From an uncultured Alphaproteobacteria bacterium (GTDB lineage: Bacteria > Pseudomonadota > Alphaproteobacteria > GCA-2731375), in contig CATOSZ010000003.1 in NCBI GenBank assembly GCA_951812805.1, forward strand, positions 124,001 to 188,000: a stretch of 64,000 bases of DNA, written 5' to 3'. The translations under genes were made by a program, and so were the position numbers. The notes under the pieces are model-generated. The model did no database searches. It was not told the DNA's origin and saw only the letters and a program-made list of their open reading frames with translations. Positions 1 through 9,565 of this stretch are shown here, piece by piece (positions within the stretch are counted from its first letter, which is position 1; each line of letters begins with the position of its first letter).

Positions 1-338
1 TCGCGGAACATGCGCGCGACCTGGCGGGCATAGGCCTCGTAGCCGGCGGCGTCTTTCCGGGCCATGTTGAAGACCCGGCCGACGTTCTTCATCTCCTCCG
101 GCGGGACATGGAAGACCTCTTTGAAGGCCTCCACCTCGTCCTCGGTGACGACGCCGTCCGCCTTCGCCATTTTGGCGCCGAGCGCGATCACGGCGATGGT
201 GAAGGCGACCTGATGGGTCCCCTCGCGCCCGGGCTCCGCCCGCCCGCCCCCACCGGCGAGCGCGCCCAACAGGTCGCCGATCGGCGTGTTGAGGGATAGA
301 TCGGCGGCCCCCTTCAGAATCCGAGACCAGATACTCAT
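1..338 (-). CDS. DjlA/TerB-type co-chaperone, N-terminal part (runs off the window)
   Basis: The reverse frame opens with ATG at 338 (MSIWSRILKGAAD) and continues to the window edge, giving 112 residues without a stop. The N-terminus has a short glycine-rich stretch (GDLLGALAGGGG), followed by an all-helical TerB-like segment with the acidic motif AKADGVVTEDEV and then FKEVFHVPPEE. This is the layout of alphaproteobacterial DjlA-like proteins, in which a TerB domain precedes a C-terminal DnaJ domain. The J domain would lie outside the window, so the co-chaperone role is inferred from family architecture. It is divergent from the cyclase gene, with about 100 bp between them. Confidence 0.72.
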   Translation of the reverse strand, partial: MSIWSRILKGAADLSLNTPIGDLLGALAGGGGRAEPGREGTHQVAFTIAVIALGAKMAKADGVVTEDEVEAFKEVFHVPPEEMKNVGRVFNMARKDAAGYEAYARQVARMFR

Positions 339-444
339 GTGTCGAGCCCATACATCGCCGGGCGACTGTACTCCCGGACGACGGTTATCGGAAGGGGCCG
401 TAACCGCTTGAGCGATGGGGCCGCGCGGCTACACTGTGCGCGCC

Positions 445-2271
445 ATGACGAACGCTTCCCGCCACAGGCTCGCTGCCATTCTCGCCGCCGACGTCGTCGG
501 CTACAGCCGCCTGATTTCCGCCGACGAGGCCGCGACCCTCGCCGCGATGCGCGCGCACCGGGCCGAACTGTGGGATCCCACGACGGAGGCCTTCGGCGGC
601 CGCCTGGTCGGCACCGCGGGCGACAGCCGCCTCGTCGAGTTTCCGAGCGCGGTGGCCGCGGTCGAATGCGCCGCCGTCATCCAGCGGGCGATGCTCGAAC
701 GCAACGCCGCCGTCCCCGAGGACCGGCGCATCCGGCTGCGCATCGGCGTCAACCTCGGCGAGGTCGTCGTCGACGGCGAGGATATCCACGGCGACGGCGT
801 CAACGTCGCCGCCCGGCTCGAGGGCGAGGCAGAGGCCGATGGTATCTGCATCTCCGACGACGTGATGCGCCAGGTGCGCGGCCGGCTGGATCTGGCCTTT
901 GTGGACGGCGGCACGCACCGGCTGAAGAATATCGATCGCGCCGTATCGCTCTGGCGGTGGCGGGAAGGTGGCGACGGGGCGGAAGACGGCGCACGACCGC
1001 GCGGCGAGGCAGAGGCCCCGGCCACCGACAGTGCCTTCGCCGCCCTGCTGGCCGCCATCACCCGACCGACGATCGCCGTGCTGCCGTTCACCAACATGAG
1101 CGCGAACCCGGAGCTCGACTTTTTCTGTGACGGTCTGACCGAGACACTGATCACCGACCTCTCCCGCTTGTCCCGGCTGGCGGTGGCGGCGCGCAATTCC
1201 AGCTTCGCCCTGAAGGGCCGGGCGCTCGATGCCCGCGAGGCGGGCGCCGCACTGTCCGTCCGCCATCTCATCGAAGGCGGCATCCAGGCCATGGGCAACC
1301 GCATCCGGGTCAACGTCCAGCTGATCGACACCACCAGCGGCGAGCATCTCTGGGCCGACCGGATCGACCGCGGCGCCGACGACCTGTTTTCCCTCCAGGA
1401 CGAGATCTGCAACCACGTCCTTGCCGAGGTCGATATCCTGATTTCCGCGGGCGAAACGGCGCGCGGACGCCACCGGGGCACCGACAACGCGGAGACCCGA
1501 AATCACCTCAACCGATCCGCGGTCGAGCACGCCATCTACAGCCCCGACAGCCTGGCCCGGGCGCAACAGCACACGGACAAGGCCGTCGCACTCGACCCGG
1601 ACTATCACGAGGCGATCAGCATGGCCGCCCTCATGCGGGCGGTCCGGGAACTGCACGGTTGGGCCGGCGAAGACGAAGACTTGTTGAACGAAGCGCTGGA
1701 CCTGGCGAATCGGGCGGTTCGCGCGCGGCCGGACGCGGGCAACGCGCGCGGCGTTCGGGGTTACGCGTACCTCGTGGCCGGCGCCTACGAGACGGCGATA
1801 TCCGACCTCGTCCGCGCCGTCGAGCTCGCCCCGAATTCAGGCGGCATCAGGGTAATTTATGCCCGCGCCCTGCTCGCCGTCGGGCGCATCGACGACGCCT
1901 ATGATCAGATCCTGCAGGCCGTCCGGATACAGCCCAACGTCTTTTCCTTTTCGCTGATCGTTCTGGGCGTCGTCTGCCTGGTGGGCGGGCGAACCGCCAA
2001 TGCGCTCGCCACCTTCGCGAAATGTCGGGACCTGGACATGCCGGAACAGCGCTACGGGCCATGGCTGGCCGCGGCCCACGTCGCCGGCGGCGATCTCGCC
2101 CGGGCCCGCGAAATCGTCGCCAACGTCCTCGAGGTTCATCCGAACTTGACCGCGAGCGACGTCGCCAAGCCCTATCCCATGACCGACGACGGCCATCGTC
2201 GACGCCTCGTCTCGTTGCTGGAGGAGGCCGGCCTGCCGCCCGGGCGGGAAGATCAGGCGCGGGCTTCGTAG
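445..2271 (+). CDS. Class III adenylate/guanylate cyclase with TolB-like and TPR regions
   Basis: This 608-residue protein is read from the ATG at 445; an upstream in-frame ATG at 415 is less likely, because the family begins close to the cyclase core. Residues about 9-180 form a class III nucleotide cyclase domain: LAADVVGYSRL carries the first metal aspartate (D16), AGDSRLVEF the second, and DGVNVAARLE the conserved Asn/Arg strand. Residues about 210-330 match the TolB-like 'PTIAVLPF' domain common in proteobacterial cyclase-TPR fusions, and the rest is TPR-like helices. The expected product is cAMP, but the substrate is not proven. Its 3' end overlaps the convergent acetyltransferase gene by 19 bp. 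A tail fragment of a relative lies at 47770-47973. Confidence 0.85.
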   Translation: MTNASRHRLAAILAADVVGYSRLISADEAATLAAMRAHRAELWDPTTEAFGGRLVGTAGDSRLVEFPSAVAAVECAAVIQRAMLERNAAVPEDRRIRLRIGVNLGEVVVDGEDIHGDGVNVAARLEGEAEADGICISDDVMRQVRGRLDLAFVDGGTHRLKNIDRAVSLWRWREGGDGAEDGARPRGEAEAPATDSAFAALLAAITRPTIAVLPFTNMSANPELDFFCDGLTETLITDLSRLSRLAVAARNSSFALKGRALDAREAGAALSVRHLIEGGIQAMGNRIRVNVQLIDTTSGEHLWADRIDRGADDLFSLQDEICNHVLAEVDILISAGETARGRHRGTDNAETRNHLNRSAVEHAIYSPDSLARAQQHTDKAVALDPDYHEAISMAALMRAVRELHGWAGEDEDLLNEALDLANRAVRARPDAGNARGVRGYAYLVAGAYETAISDLVRAVELAPNSGGIRVIYARALLAVGRIDDAYDQILQAVRIQPNVFSFSLIVLGVVCLVGGRTANALATFAKCRDLDMPEQRYGPWLAAAHVAGGDLARAREIVANVLEVHPNLTASDVAKPYPMTDDGHRRRLVSLLEEAGLPPGREDQARAS

Positions 2272-2759
2272 AACAGGCAATCGTCGACGCCGTAGACCCG
2301 GCGACGATCGACGAAGTTCATACCGATCGCCGACAGCACCGCCTGCGAGCGGGCATTCTCCGGCGCGGTGACCGCGACCACGCGGGGGAGGCCCAGGTCT
2401 TCGAAGCCGTGCGCCAGCAGCCGCGCCGTGGCCTCGCGCCCATAGCCCTGGCCCCAGTGCGCGCGGGCCAGCCGGTAGGCGATCTCCGGCGTTTCGCCCC
2501 CTTCCAGCGGCAGAAAACCGACCCAGCCGAGGAACGCCGCATCCAGGCGCCGGCGCACGGCGCGGGGGCCGAAGACCTTGCCGCTCTTCGCCGCGACCAG
2601 GCGGTAAGCCTCCGAGTCGGCCTCCGCCGGCGTGCGGACGCCGGAGCCGATGTAACGCATGACCTCGGCGTCCGAATGCAGATCGATGAGGCCGTCGACG
2701 TCGCGCAAGCGCAGCTGGCGAATGGTAAGGCGCGTCGTCGTCAGGATGGCTTTGCTCAT
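2253..2759 (-). CDS. GNAT-family N-acetyltransferase (RimJ/RimL type)
   Basis: A 168-residue single-domain protein. It begins LTTTRLTIRQLRLRDVDGL, the standard opening of RimJ/RimL-like acetyltransferases. It has the acetyl-CoA binding region HWGQGYGREATARLL and the C-terminal motif PENARSQAVLSAIGM. It would transfer an acetyl group from acetyl-CoA to an amine of unknown identity. The length is normal for the family. The ATG at 2759 is the first residue of the domain. Its last 19 bp overlap the end of the convergent cyclase gene. Confidence 0.9.
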   Translation of the reverse strand: MSKAILTTTRLTIRQLRLRDVDGLIDLHSDAEVMRYIGSGVRTPAEADSEAYRLVAAKSGKVFGPRAVRRRLDAAFLGWVGFLPLEGGETPEIAYRLARAHWGQGYGREATARLLAHGFEDLGLPRVVAVTAPENARSQAVLSAIGMNFVDRRRVYGVDDCLFYEARA

Positions 2760-2854
2760 GACCTCGCCCTCATCGTCGCGGCCGGTTGACGTGGCGGGCG
2801 CGGCAAGGCATGCCCGCGGAGGCGAAAACCTAACAAACCGACGGCGGGGACGAT

Positions 2855-5800
2855 ATGGGCAACGAACGGGCAGCCTGGCGCTTCTGGGTCGATCGCGGTG
2901 GGACCTTCACGGACATCGTCGCGCGCCGCCCCGACGGCGGTTTCGTCACGGCCAAGCTGCTCTCGGAAAATCCCGAGCGCTATGCCGATGCCGCGTTGCA
3001 GGGTATCGGCGAGCTGCTCGACCTCGGCCCCGGCGAGACGATCCCGGCCGAGGCCATCGCGCATGTGAAGATGGGCACCACCGTCGGCACCAACGCCCTG
3101 CTGGAGCGGGCCGGCGAGCGGCTGGTGCTGGCGACCACGCGGGGTTTCGCCGACGCGCTCCGTATCGGCTATCAGAACCGACCCGACCTCTTCGCCCTCG
3201 ACATTCAGTTGCCCGAGCTGCTGCACGAACGGGTGGTCGAAATCGACGAACGCCTCGGTGCGCGCGGCGAGGTGCTGCACGAACTCGACCTCGAGGCTGC
3301 CGAGCGGGGCCTCCGCGCCGCCTTCGACGACGGTATCCGCGCCGTCGCCATCCTGTTGCTGCACGGCTATCGCTACCCGGCGCATGAGCGGGCGCTGGCC
3401 GAGCTCGCGGGCCGCATCGGCTTCACCCAGATCTCCACCAGCCATCAGGTGAGCCCGCTGATGAAGCTGGTCGGCCGCGGCGATACCACCGTGGTCGACG
3501 CCTACCTCTCGCCGCTGCTGCGCCGCTATGTCGACGGGATCGCGGCGGCACTCGGCGATACGCGGCTGATGTTCATGCAGTCCTCCGGCGGCCTGACCGA
3601 CGCGCGGCTGTTCCAGGGCCGCGACTGCATCCTCTCCGGCCCGGCCGGCGGCGTGGTCGGCGCCGTGCGCACGGCGGCCGATGCGGGCCACGACAAGATC
3701 ATCGGCTTCGACATGGGCGGCACCTCGACCGACGTCTCGCACTATGCGGGCGAGTACGAGCGTGCCTTCGAGACCGAGGTCGCGGGCGTGCGCATGCGCG
3801 CACCGATGATGCACATCCACACCGTCGCGGCCGGCGGCGGCTCGATCCTCGGCTTTGACGGGCGACGCTTCCAGGTCGGCCCGGAAAGCGCCGGTGCCAA
3901 TCCGGGCCCGGCCTGCTACCGGCGCGGCGGCCCGCTGGCGGTGACCGACTGCAACGTCATGCTCGGCCGCCTGCAGCCCGCGCACTTCCCTCGGGTCTTC
4001 GGGCCGGGCGCGGACCAGCCGCTCGACACCGACGTGGTGCGGGAGAAGTTCGCCGCGCTCGCCGCCGAGATCGGCCAGGCCACCGGCCGCACGCCCGAGC
4101 CCGAGGCAGTGGCCGAAGGCTTCCTCACCATCGCGGTCGAGAACATGGCGAACGCCATCAAGAAGATCTCCATCGAGCGCGGCTACGACGTCACCGAATA
4201 CGTCCTGGTCTGCTTCGGTGGGGCCGGCGGCCAGCATGCCTGCCGGGTCGCCGACTCGCTCTCAATGACGCGGATCCTGATCCATCCCTTCGCCGGCGTG
4301 CTCTCGGCGCTCGGCATCGGCCTCGCCGACGTGGCGGCGATGCGGGAGGCCTCGGTGGAGGCGGAACTGACGGACGACCTGCTGGGCGAACTGGAAACCC
4401 GGCTCGACACGCTGGCCGAGGACGCCCGGGCGGAGGTGGTGGGCCAGGGCGTGACGGCGGCGGACATCCGCATCATGCGCCGGGTCCATCTGCGCTACGC
4501 CGGCACCGACACGGCGCTGGTGGTGCCGCACGGCACGCGGGCGGAAATCGTCGCCGCCTTCGAAACGGCGCATCGCGCACAGTTCGGCTTCGTCGATCCC
4601 GACCGCGCGCACCTGGTCGAGGCGATCAGCCTCGAGGCGGTCGGCGGCGGCGAGGCGCTGGCCGACGCCCCGCCGGTGTCGTCCAGCGACGACGCGACGC
4701 CGATCGCCGAAGCCGCGCTGCACATCGAAGGAAACTGGACGCCGGCACCGATCTTCGAGCGCGCCGACCTCGGGTCGGGTGCCGCGGTCGACGGCCCGGC
4801 GATCCTGAAGGAGGCGACCGGCACCACGGTGGTCGAGCCCGGCTGGCGCGCCCGCTGCCTCGCCGACGGCCAGTTGCTGTTGGAGCGTGTCGTTGCCCTG
4901 CCGAAGCGGGTCGCGATCGGCACCGACGTCGATCCGGTCATGCTGGAGATCTTCAACAACCTCTTCATGTCGATCGCCGAGCAGATGGGCGTGGTCCTCG
5001 CCAACACCTCCTACTCGGTCAACATCAAGGAGCGGCTGGACTTCTCCTGCGCCGTGTTCGACGGCGCGGGCGAGCTGATCGCCAACGCGCCGCACATCCC
5101 CGTCCACCTCGGCTCGATGAGCGAGAGCATCAAGTCGGTGATCCGCGACCATGGCGACGCGATGTATCCAGGCGACGTCTTCGTGCAGAACGCGCCCTAC
5201 AACGGCGGCACCCACCTGCCCGACGTGACGGTGATCCAGCCGGTGTTCGACGCGGCGGGCCGGCGCCTGTTCTATATCGGCGCGCGCGGTCACCATGCCG
5301 ACATCGGTGGCATCACGCCCGGCTCCATGCCGCCGTTCTCCAAAAGCGTCGAAGAAGAAGGCATCCTGTTCGACAACCTGCGCCTGGTCGACCGCGGCCG
5401 CTTCCTGGAGGCGGAGACCCGCGCCCACCTCGCCTCCGGCCCCTGGCCGAGCCGGGCGATCGACCACAACATCGCCGACCTCAAGGCGCAGATCGCCGCC
5501 TGCGAGAAGGGCCGGCGCGAGCTGCTGGCGATGGTAGAGACCTTCGGCCACGACGTCGTCGCCGCCTACATGGGCCATGTCCAGGACAACGCGGAGGAAT
5601 CCGTGCGCCGGGTGATCGACCGGCTCGGCGACGGGGACGCGGAACTGACGATGGACGACGGCTCCACCATCCGCGCCGCCGTCAGGATCAACCGGGCGGC
5701 CCGCGCGGCGACCATCGACTTCACCGGCACCTCGGCGCAGCTGAACAGCAACTACAATGCGCCGACAGCGGTCTGCCGGGCCGCCGTGCTGTTCGCCTTC

Positions 5801-6466
5801 CGCACGCTGGTGCAATCCGACATCCCGCTCAACGCCGGCTGCCTGAAGCCGATCCGCATCGTTATTCCCGAAGCCTCGATGCTGAACCCGCGCTATCCCG
5901 CCGCCGTCGTCGCCGGCAACGTCGAGACCTCGACGGTGATCACCGACTGTTTGTTCGCGGCGCTCGGCGTGCTGGCGGGCAGCCAGGGGACGATGAACAA
6001 CTTCACCTTCGGCGACGACCGGGTGCAGTACTACGAGACGATCTGCGGCGGTGCGGGGGCCGGGGCAGAGTTCGACGGCGCCTCCGCGGTGCACACCCAC
6101 ATGACCAACTCGCGCCTCACCGATCCCGAGGTGCTGGAATGGCGGTTTCCGGTGCGGCTCGAGGAATTCTCGATCCTGCACGGTGGCGGTGGTGCTGGCC
6201 GGCACCGGGGCGGCGACGGGGTGCGCCGGGTCATCCGATTCCTGGAGCCGATGACCGCCTCCATGCTGGCGAACCGCCGGGCCGTGGCGCCGCAGGGCCT
6301 CGCCGGCGGCGGGCCGGGCCGCGCCGGGCGCAACTGGGTCGAGCGGGTCGACGGCAGCCGGGTCGAGCTGGCCGCCCGCGACTCGGCCGAGGTCGGCGCG
6401 GGCGACCTCTTCGTCATCGAGACACCGGCCGGCGGCGGCTTCGGGCCGGCGGGCGAGGACGCGTGA
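2855..6466 (+). CDS. Fused hydantoinase A/B, 5-oxoprolinase-like (ATP-dependent)
   Basis: A 1203-residue protein. Residues about 1-690 are the HyuA half with its actin-like ATPase motifs ([17 protein letters not shown] near the start, then [15 protein letters not shown]). Residues about 690-1203 are the HyuB half ([35 protein letters not shown]). The fusion resembles 5-oxoprolinase, which opens 5-oxoproline to glutamate using ATP; related enzymes act on hydantoins or other cyclic amides, so the substrate is open. It is followed 10 bp later by a BASS-type transporter gene that may import the substrate or export the product. ATG 2855 is chosen because the ATPase motif starts about 10 residues later. 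Confidence 0.9.
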   Translation: MGNERAAWRFWVDRGGTFTDIVARRPDGGFVTAKLLSENPERYADAALQGIGELLDLGPGETIPAEAIAHVKMGTTVGTNALLERAGERLVLATTRGFADALRIGYQNRPDLFALDIQLPELLHERVVEIDERLGARGEVLHELDLEAAERGLRAAFDDGIRAVAILLLHGYRYPAHERALAELAGRIGFTQISTSHQVSPLMKLVGRGDTTVVDAYLSPLLRRYVDGIAAALGDTRLMFMQSSGGLTDARLFQGRDCILSGPAGGVVGAVRTAADAGHDKIIGFDMGGTSTDVSHYAGEYERAFETEVAGVRMRAPMMHIHTVAAGGGSILGFDGRRFQVGPESAGANPGPACYRRGGPLAVTDCNVMLGRLQPAHFPRVFGPGADQPLDTDVVREKFAALAAEIGQATGRTPEPEAVAEGFLTIAVENMANAIKKISIERGYDVTEYVLVCFGGAGGQHACRVADSLSMTRILIHPFAGVLSALGIGLADVAAMREASVEAELTDDLLGELETRLDTLAEDARAEVVGQGVTAADIRIMRRVHLRYAGTDTALVVPHGTRAEIVAAFETAHRAQFGFVDPDRAHLVEAISLEAVGGGEALADAPPVSSSDDATPIAEAALHIEGNWTPAPIFERADLGSGAAVDGPAILKEATGTTVVEPGWRARCLADGQLLLERVVALPKRVAIGTDVDPVMLEIFNNLFMSIAEQMGVVLANTSYSVNIKERLDFSCAVFDGAGELIANAPHIPVHLGSMSESIKSVIRDHGDAMYPGDVFVQNAPYNGGTHLPDVTVIQPVFDAAGRRLFYIGARGHHADIGGITPGSMPPFSKSVEEEGILFDNLRLVDRGRFLEAETRAHLASGPWPSRAIDHNIADLKAQIAACEKGRRELLAMVETFGHDVVAAYMGHVQDNAEESVRRVIDRLGDGDAELTMDDGSTIRAAVRINRAARAATIDFTGTSAQLNSNYNAPTAVCRAAVLFAFRTLVQSDIPLNAGCLKPIRIVIPEASMLNPRYPAAVVAGNVETSTVITDCLFAALGVLAGSQGTMNNFTFGDDRVQYYETICGGAGAGAEFDGASAVHTHMTNSRLTDPEVLEWRFPVRLEEFSILHGGGGAGRHRGGDGVRRVIRFLEPMTASMLANRRAVAPQGLAGGGPGRAGRNWVERVDGSRVELAARDSAEVGAGDLFVIETPAGGGFGPAGEDA

Positions 6467-6476
6467 GGGCGCCGGC

Positions 6477-7442
6477 GTGGGCGGAATCGCGGGGGGCCTC
6501 GACTGGCTCGGCGGGCGGGCGACGCAGGTTTTAGCGGGCGGCGTGCTGATCGGCCTGGCGCTGCCCTGGCTGGCGGAGCTGCTGCGCCCGCTGCTGGTGC
6601 CCTGCATCATCGCGCCCTTCGCCCTCTCCCTGCTGCGCATCGACTATGGCCGGGTTCGCACGCAGCTCCGCCGGCCGGGCCCGCTCCTCGCCGTGCTGGC
6701 ATTTCTGCTGGCGGGCTCAGCGCTCGTCGCCTGGGCGCTGCTGGCGGTGCTGCCGCTGCCCGCCGGCCTCGGCCCGGCCATCGTCCTGATGACGCTGGCC
6801 CCGCCGATCACCACCGCCGCCGCCTTCGCGCAGATCCTCCGCCTCGACGCGGAGTTTTCGCTCGCCGCCATGGTCGGCGGCAACCTGCTGGTGCCGTTGA
6901 CGCTCCCCGCACTCGCGCTCGGCCTGGTCGGGCTCGAGCTCGACATCACGGCGGGCGACCTGATGGCCCGCCTGCTGCTGGTCGTCGGCGGCGCCTTCGC
7001 GCTCGCGCTGGCGGCCCGGCGCTGGTTCGTTTCGGCCGAGGCGCTCGACCGTCATTCCCGCCGCCTGGACGGGGCCATCGTCGCGGTGCTGATCCTCTTC
7101 GCCATCGGCGTGATGGACGGGGTGACGGCGGTGCTGCTGGCGCAGCCGGCGACGGTGCTGCTCTATCTCGCCTGCGCCTTCGCCGCCAACATCGCCCTGC
7201 AGGTCCTGGGCGCAGCGCTGTTCTGGTGGACCGGGCCGCGCACGGCGCTGACCATCGGCCACATGACCGGCAACTGCAACATGGCGATCGTCCTCGCCGC
7301 GCTCGCAGACCGCGCGCCGTTCGAGGTCTTCATGTACTTCGCGCTGGCGCAGTTCCCGATGTATATGCTGCCGGCCCTCTCGCTGCCGGTCTACCGCCGG
7401 ATCCTGGCGCGGGCCGGCGGCGAAGCGGATGCGGGTGGCTAG
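6477..7442 (+). CDS. BASS (bile acid:sodium symporter) family transporter
   Basis: A 321-residue, strongly hydrophobic protein with about nine to ten predicted membrane helices. Conserved BASS-like segments include LAPPITTAAAFAQIL in the middle and GHMTGNCNMAIVLAALAD near the end. Translation appears to start at GTG 6477, 10 bp after the hydantoinase stop, so the two are probably co-transcribed. The likely role is sodium-coupled transport of an organic acid related to the hydantoinase reaction (inference). Its TAG stop (7440-7442) lies in the CTAG at which an IS1182-type element is inserted, so the coding sequence is preserved. Confidence 0.75.
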   Translation: MGGIAGGLDWLGGRATQVLAGGVLIGLALPWLAELLRPLLVPCIIAPFALSLLRIDYGRVRTQLRRPGPLLAVLAFLLAGSALVAWALLAVLPLPAGLGPAIVLMTLAPPITTAAAFAQILRLDAEFSLAAMVGGNLLVPLTLPALALGLVGLELDITAGDLMARLLLVVGGAFALALAARRWFVSAEALDRHSRRLDGAIVAVLILFAIGVMDGVTAVLLAQPATVLLYLACAFAANIALQVLGAALFWWTGPRTALTIGHMTGNCNMAIVLAALADRAPFEVFMYFALAQFPMYMLPALSLPVYRRILARAGGEADAGG

Positions 7443-8990
7443 CAGCCTGTCGGACTTGAGCCGAGTTTCGAGATGAGATTCACTGTCACGGTCTGATTCT
7501 CTCCTGCGCGGTGATTTTGTGATGAGCAACTTTCGACAGGTTGACCGGGAGACCAGCTATCTTCTGCCGCCTTCGGTGGACGAATGGCTGCCTGATCGTC
7601 ATCTGGCGCGCTTCGTGGTCGATGTGCTGGAGCAGCTGGATCTCTCTGCGTTCGTGAAGGCCTATCGTGGTTCGGGCTCGGCGGCGCATCACCCGAGCGT
7701 CCTGCTGGGCCTGCTGATCTACGGCTACGCGACGGGGGTGCATTCCAGCCGGAAGCTGGAGCGGGCGAGCTATGATTCGGTGGCCTTCCGCTTCATCGCG
7801 GCAAACGACCACCCCGACCACGACACGATCGCCACGTTCCGCCGTCGCTTCCTGCCGCTGATCGAGGGGCTGTTCGTGCAGGTTCTGCTGCTGGCGCGGC
7901 AGGCCGGCATGCTGCAACTGGGCACGGTGGCGCTGGACGGGACGAAGATCCATGCCGACGCGAGCCGGCACAGCGCCCTGTCGTGGCAGCGTGCGGGCGA
8001 GATCGAAGCCCGGCTGCGGGCCGAGGTGGCGGAGTTGATGGCGTTGGCGGAAGCGGCGGACCGGTCCGAGGTTCCCGACGGCATGAGCGTGCCGGAGGAG
8101 CTGGCACGGCGCGAGGACCGGCTGGCGGCGATCGCCGCGGCGAAGGCGGAGATCGAGGCGCGGGCGGCCGAGCGTCATGCGCGGGAGCAGGCGGAGTACG
8201 AAGAGAAGCTGGCAGCCCGCGAGGCGAAGGAAACGCGGACCGGCCGCAAGCCGGGCGGGCGGCCACCGAAGCCGCCGGAGCCGGGGCCACGGGCGAAGGA
8301 CCAGGTCAACCTGACGGACCCGGACTCGCGCATCATGCCGGTGGCCGGCGGCGGCTTCGAGCAGTGCTACAACGCCCAGGCTGCGGTGGCCGCCGGCAGC
8401 CTGCTGGTGGTCAGCGCCGACGTGGTGCAGGCGGCGAACGACAAGCAGCAGATCGAACCGACGCTCGAAGCACTCGCCGGCCTGCCGGACGGGCTTGGCG
8501 AGGTCGAGACCCTGTTGGCGGACAGCGGCTACTTCAGCCAGGCCAACGTCGAGGCCTGCGGGGAAGCGGAGATCGCGCCGCTGATCGCGCTCGGCCGGGA
8601 GCACCACCATCTTTCCTGGCGGGACCGCTTCGCCGAGGCGCCGCCAGCGCCCGAGGATCCGACGCCGCTCGAGGCGATGTGCCATCGCCTGGCCACACCC
8701 GAGGGCCGGGCGCTCTACGCGCTTCGCAAGCAGACGCCGGAGCCGGTGTTCGGCATCATCAAATCGGTGATGGGCTTGCGTCAGTTCAGCCTGCGCGGCC
8801 TCGACAAGGCGAAGGGGGAATGGACCTTGGCCACGCTCTCCTGGAACATCAAGCGGATGTTCGTCCTCAGCCACGCCTGAACGGGCGGGCCAACCCGCGT
8901 TCGCAACTTCATGGGGGTAAATCCATGACATCGACGCCCGCCAAGCCAATCTTACCAATCCTTGCATGCCCGAGTCCGACAGGCTGCTAG
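7439..8990 (+). mobile_element. IS1182-family insertion sequence with inverted ends and CTAG flanks
   Basis: The element runs from 7443 to 8986 (1544 bp) and contains one transposase gene. The left end begins cagcctgtcggact and the right end is its exact reverse complement for 14 bp, with weaker matching for about 5 bp more. CTAG flanks both sides (7439-7442 and 8987-8990), as expected for a 4-bp target duplication; because CTAG is itself a palindrome it could instead be an extension of the inverted repeat. The ends and gene look intact, so the element may be active. Confidence 0.88.
7522..8880 (+). CDS. IS1182-family transposase
   Basis: A 452-residue transposase; GTG 7519 is an alternative start directly before ATG 7522. 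The N-terminus (YLLPPSVDEWLPDRHLARF, then VDVLEQLDLSAFVKAYRG) is the family hallmark. The catalytic segments include LGTVALDGTKIHADASRH (first acidic residue) and LLADSGYFSQANVEAC (second), with the last Glu in EPVFGIIKSVMGLRQF. A Lys/Arg/Glu-rich coiled insert occupies about residues 150-260. It mobilises the surrounding element by DDE chemistry. Length and motifs look intact. Confidence 0.92.
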   Translation: MSNFRQVDRETSYLLPPSVDEWLPDRHLARFVVDVLEQLDLSAFVKAYRGSGSAAHHPSVLLGLLIYGYATGVHSSRKLERASYDSVAFRFIAANDHPDHDTIATFRRRFLPLIEGLFVQVLLLARQAGMLQLGTVALDGTKIHADASRHSALSWQRAGEIEARLRAEVAELMALAEAADRSEVPDGMSVPEELARREDRLAAIAAAKAEIEARAAERHAREQAEYEEKLAAREAKETRTGRKPGGRPPKPPEPGPRAKDQVNLTDPDSRIMPVAGGGFEQCYNAQAAVAAGSLLVVSADVVQAANDKQQIEPTLEALAGLPDGLGEVETLLADSGYFSQANVEACGEAEIAPLIALGREHHHLSWRDRFAEAPPAPEDPTPLEAMCHRLATPEGRALYALRKQTPEPVFGIIKSVMGLRQFSLRGLDKAKGEWTLATLSWNIKRMFVLSHA

Positions 8991-8997
8991 GAATCCC

Positions 8998-9394
8998 ATG
9001 TATCGGATCGGCGGTATCGTCCACGTCGACGACAGTTTCCAGCGAGCCTACGCCTATGAAATCGCCGCCCCGCCGGGCGCGGACGTCGCCCCGGGCTTCG
9101 CGCCGCACTTCACGCCGGCGGAGCTGCCGAAGCTGGGCGTCTTCGAGGGCAAATACTGCAACGACTGCGGCGATGAACTGCCGGCGGCCTGGTTCGCCGA
9201 GGCCCGCACCGCCGCCCGCGCGGATCCGACCCTCGACCGTTTCGCCATCAAGAGCCGTCAGCCCCTCTCCCTCTGGCGTGAGAAGAACTGGATCGTCGGC
9301 CACGACCCGCGCCAACTGCGAGGCCGGCGACCTCGCCTGCCGCCCCCGCCAGCGCCAGGCCCTGCTGCACTGGTCGCACGACCCGTTCATTTGA
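8998..9394 (+). pseudogene. Conserved unknown protein with an internal deletion and frameshift
   Basis: The frame from ATG 8998 reads [18 protein letters not shown] and runs to WIVGHDPR near 9310. The continuing frame then turns into Arg/Pro-rich nonsense, while the next frame gives [20 protein letters not shown] and a natural stop at 9394. I recall a conserved family in which about 35-40 residues rich in Trp, Tyr and Arg lie between these two parts; if so, roughly 100 bp are missing here. Before the IS1182 insertion this gene began 7 bp after the transporter's stop, so it was probably the third gene of the hydantoinase operon. Its function is unknown. Confidence 0.6.
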
Positions 9395-9420
9395 AGCACC
9401 CTCAGGCATCGTCCCGCACT

Positions 9421-9482
9421 CCTCCATAGGGGTCAGGACTTGAATGTTGAATTCAACATTCAAGTCCTGACCCCTATGGAGG
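9421..9482. repeat. 62-bp perfect palindrome with a GGGGTCAGG core
   Basis: The 31-bp arms are exact reverse complements with no loop, centred on GAATTC. Each arm contains ggggtcaggacttg. The palindrome lies between the decayed gene and the muconolactone-isomerase-like gene. There is no run of T after it, so it is not a typical terminator. A related imperfect hairpin is at 52173-52235. The form recalls REP-like sequences associated with IS200-like (RAYT) transposases, but no such gene is in the window. Confidence 0.9.
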
Positions 9483-9565
9483 TTGATGAAGTGGCGATCG
9501 GGGGGCCGGTGGGGTACAAGCGTCGGGAACGGGCCTTGGAGAGGCCGCGCGAGGGGATCATCGCC

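Noticed and set aside
4262-6640. A 792-codon minus-strand frame opposite the hydantoinase gene
   Set aside because: Pure shadow of the + strand coding sequence, with low-complexity composition and no family features.
9421-9482. Ribosome-binding or coding extension of the muconolactone-isomerase-like gene through the palindrome
   Set aside because: An in-frame start exists at 9440, but the encoded lead is just translated palindrome; the domain and a good ribosome site point to ATG 9566.
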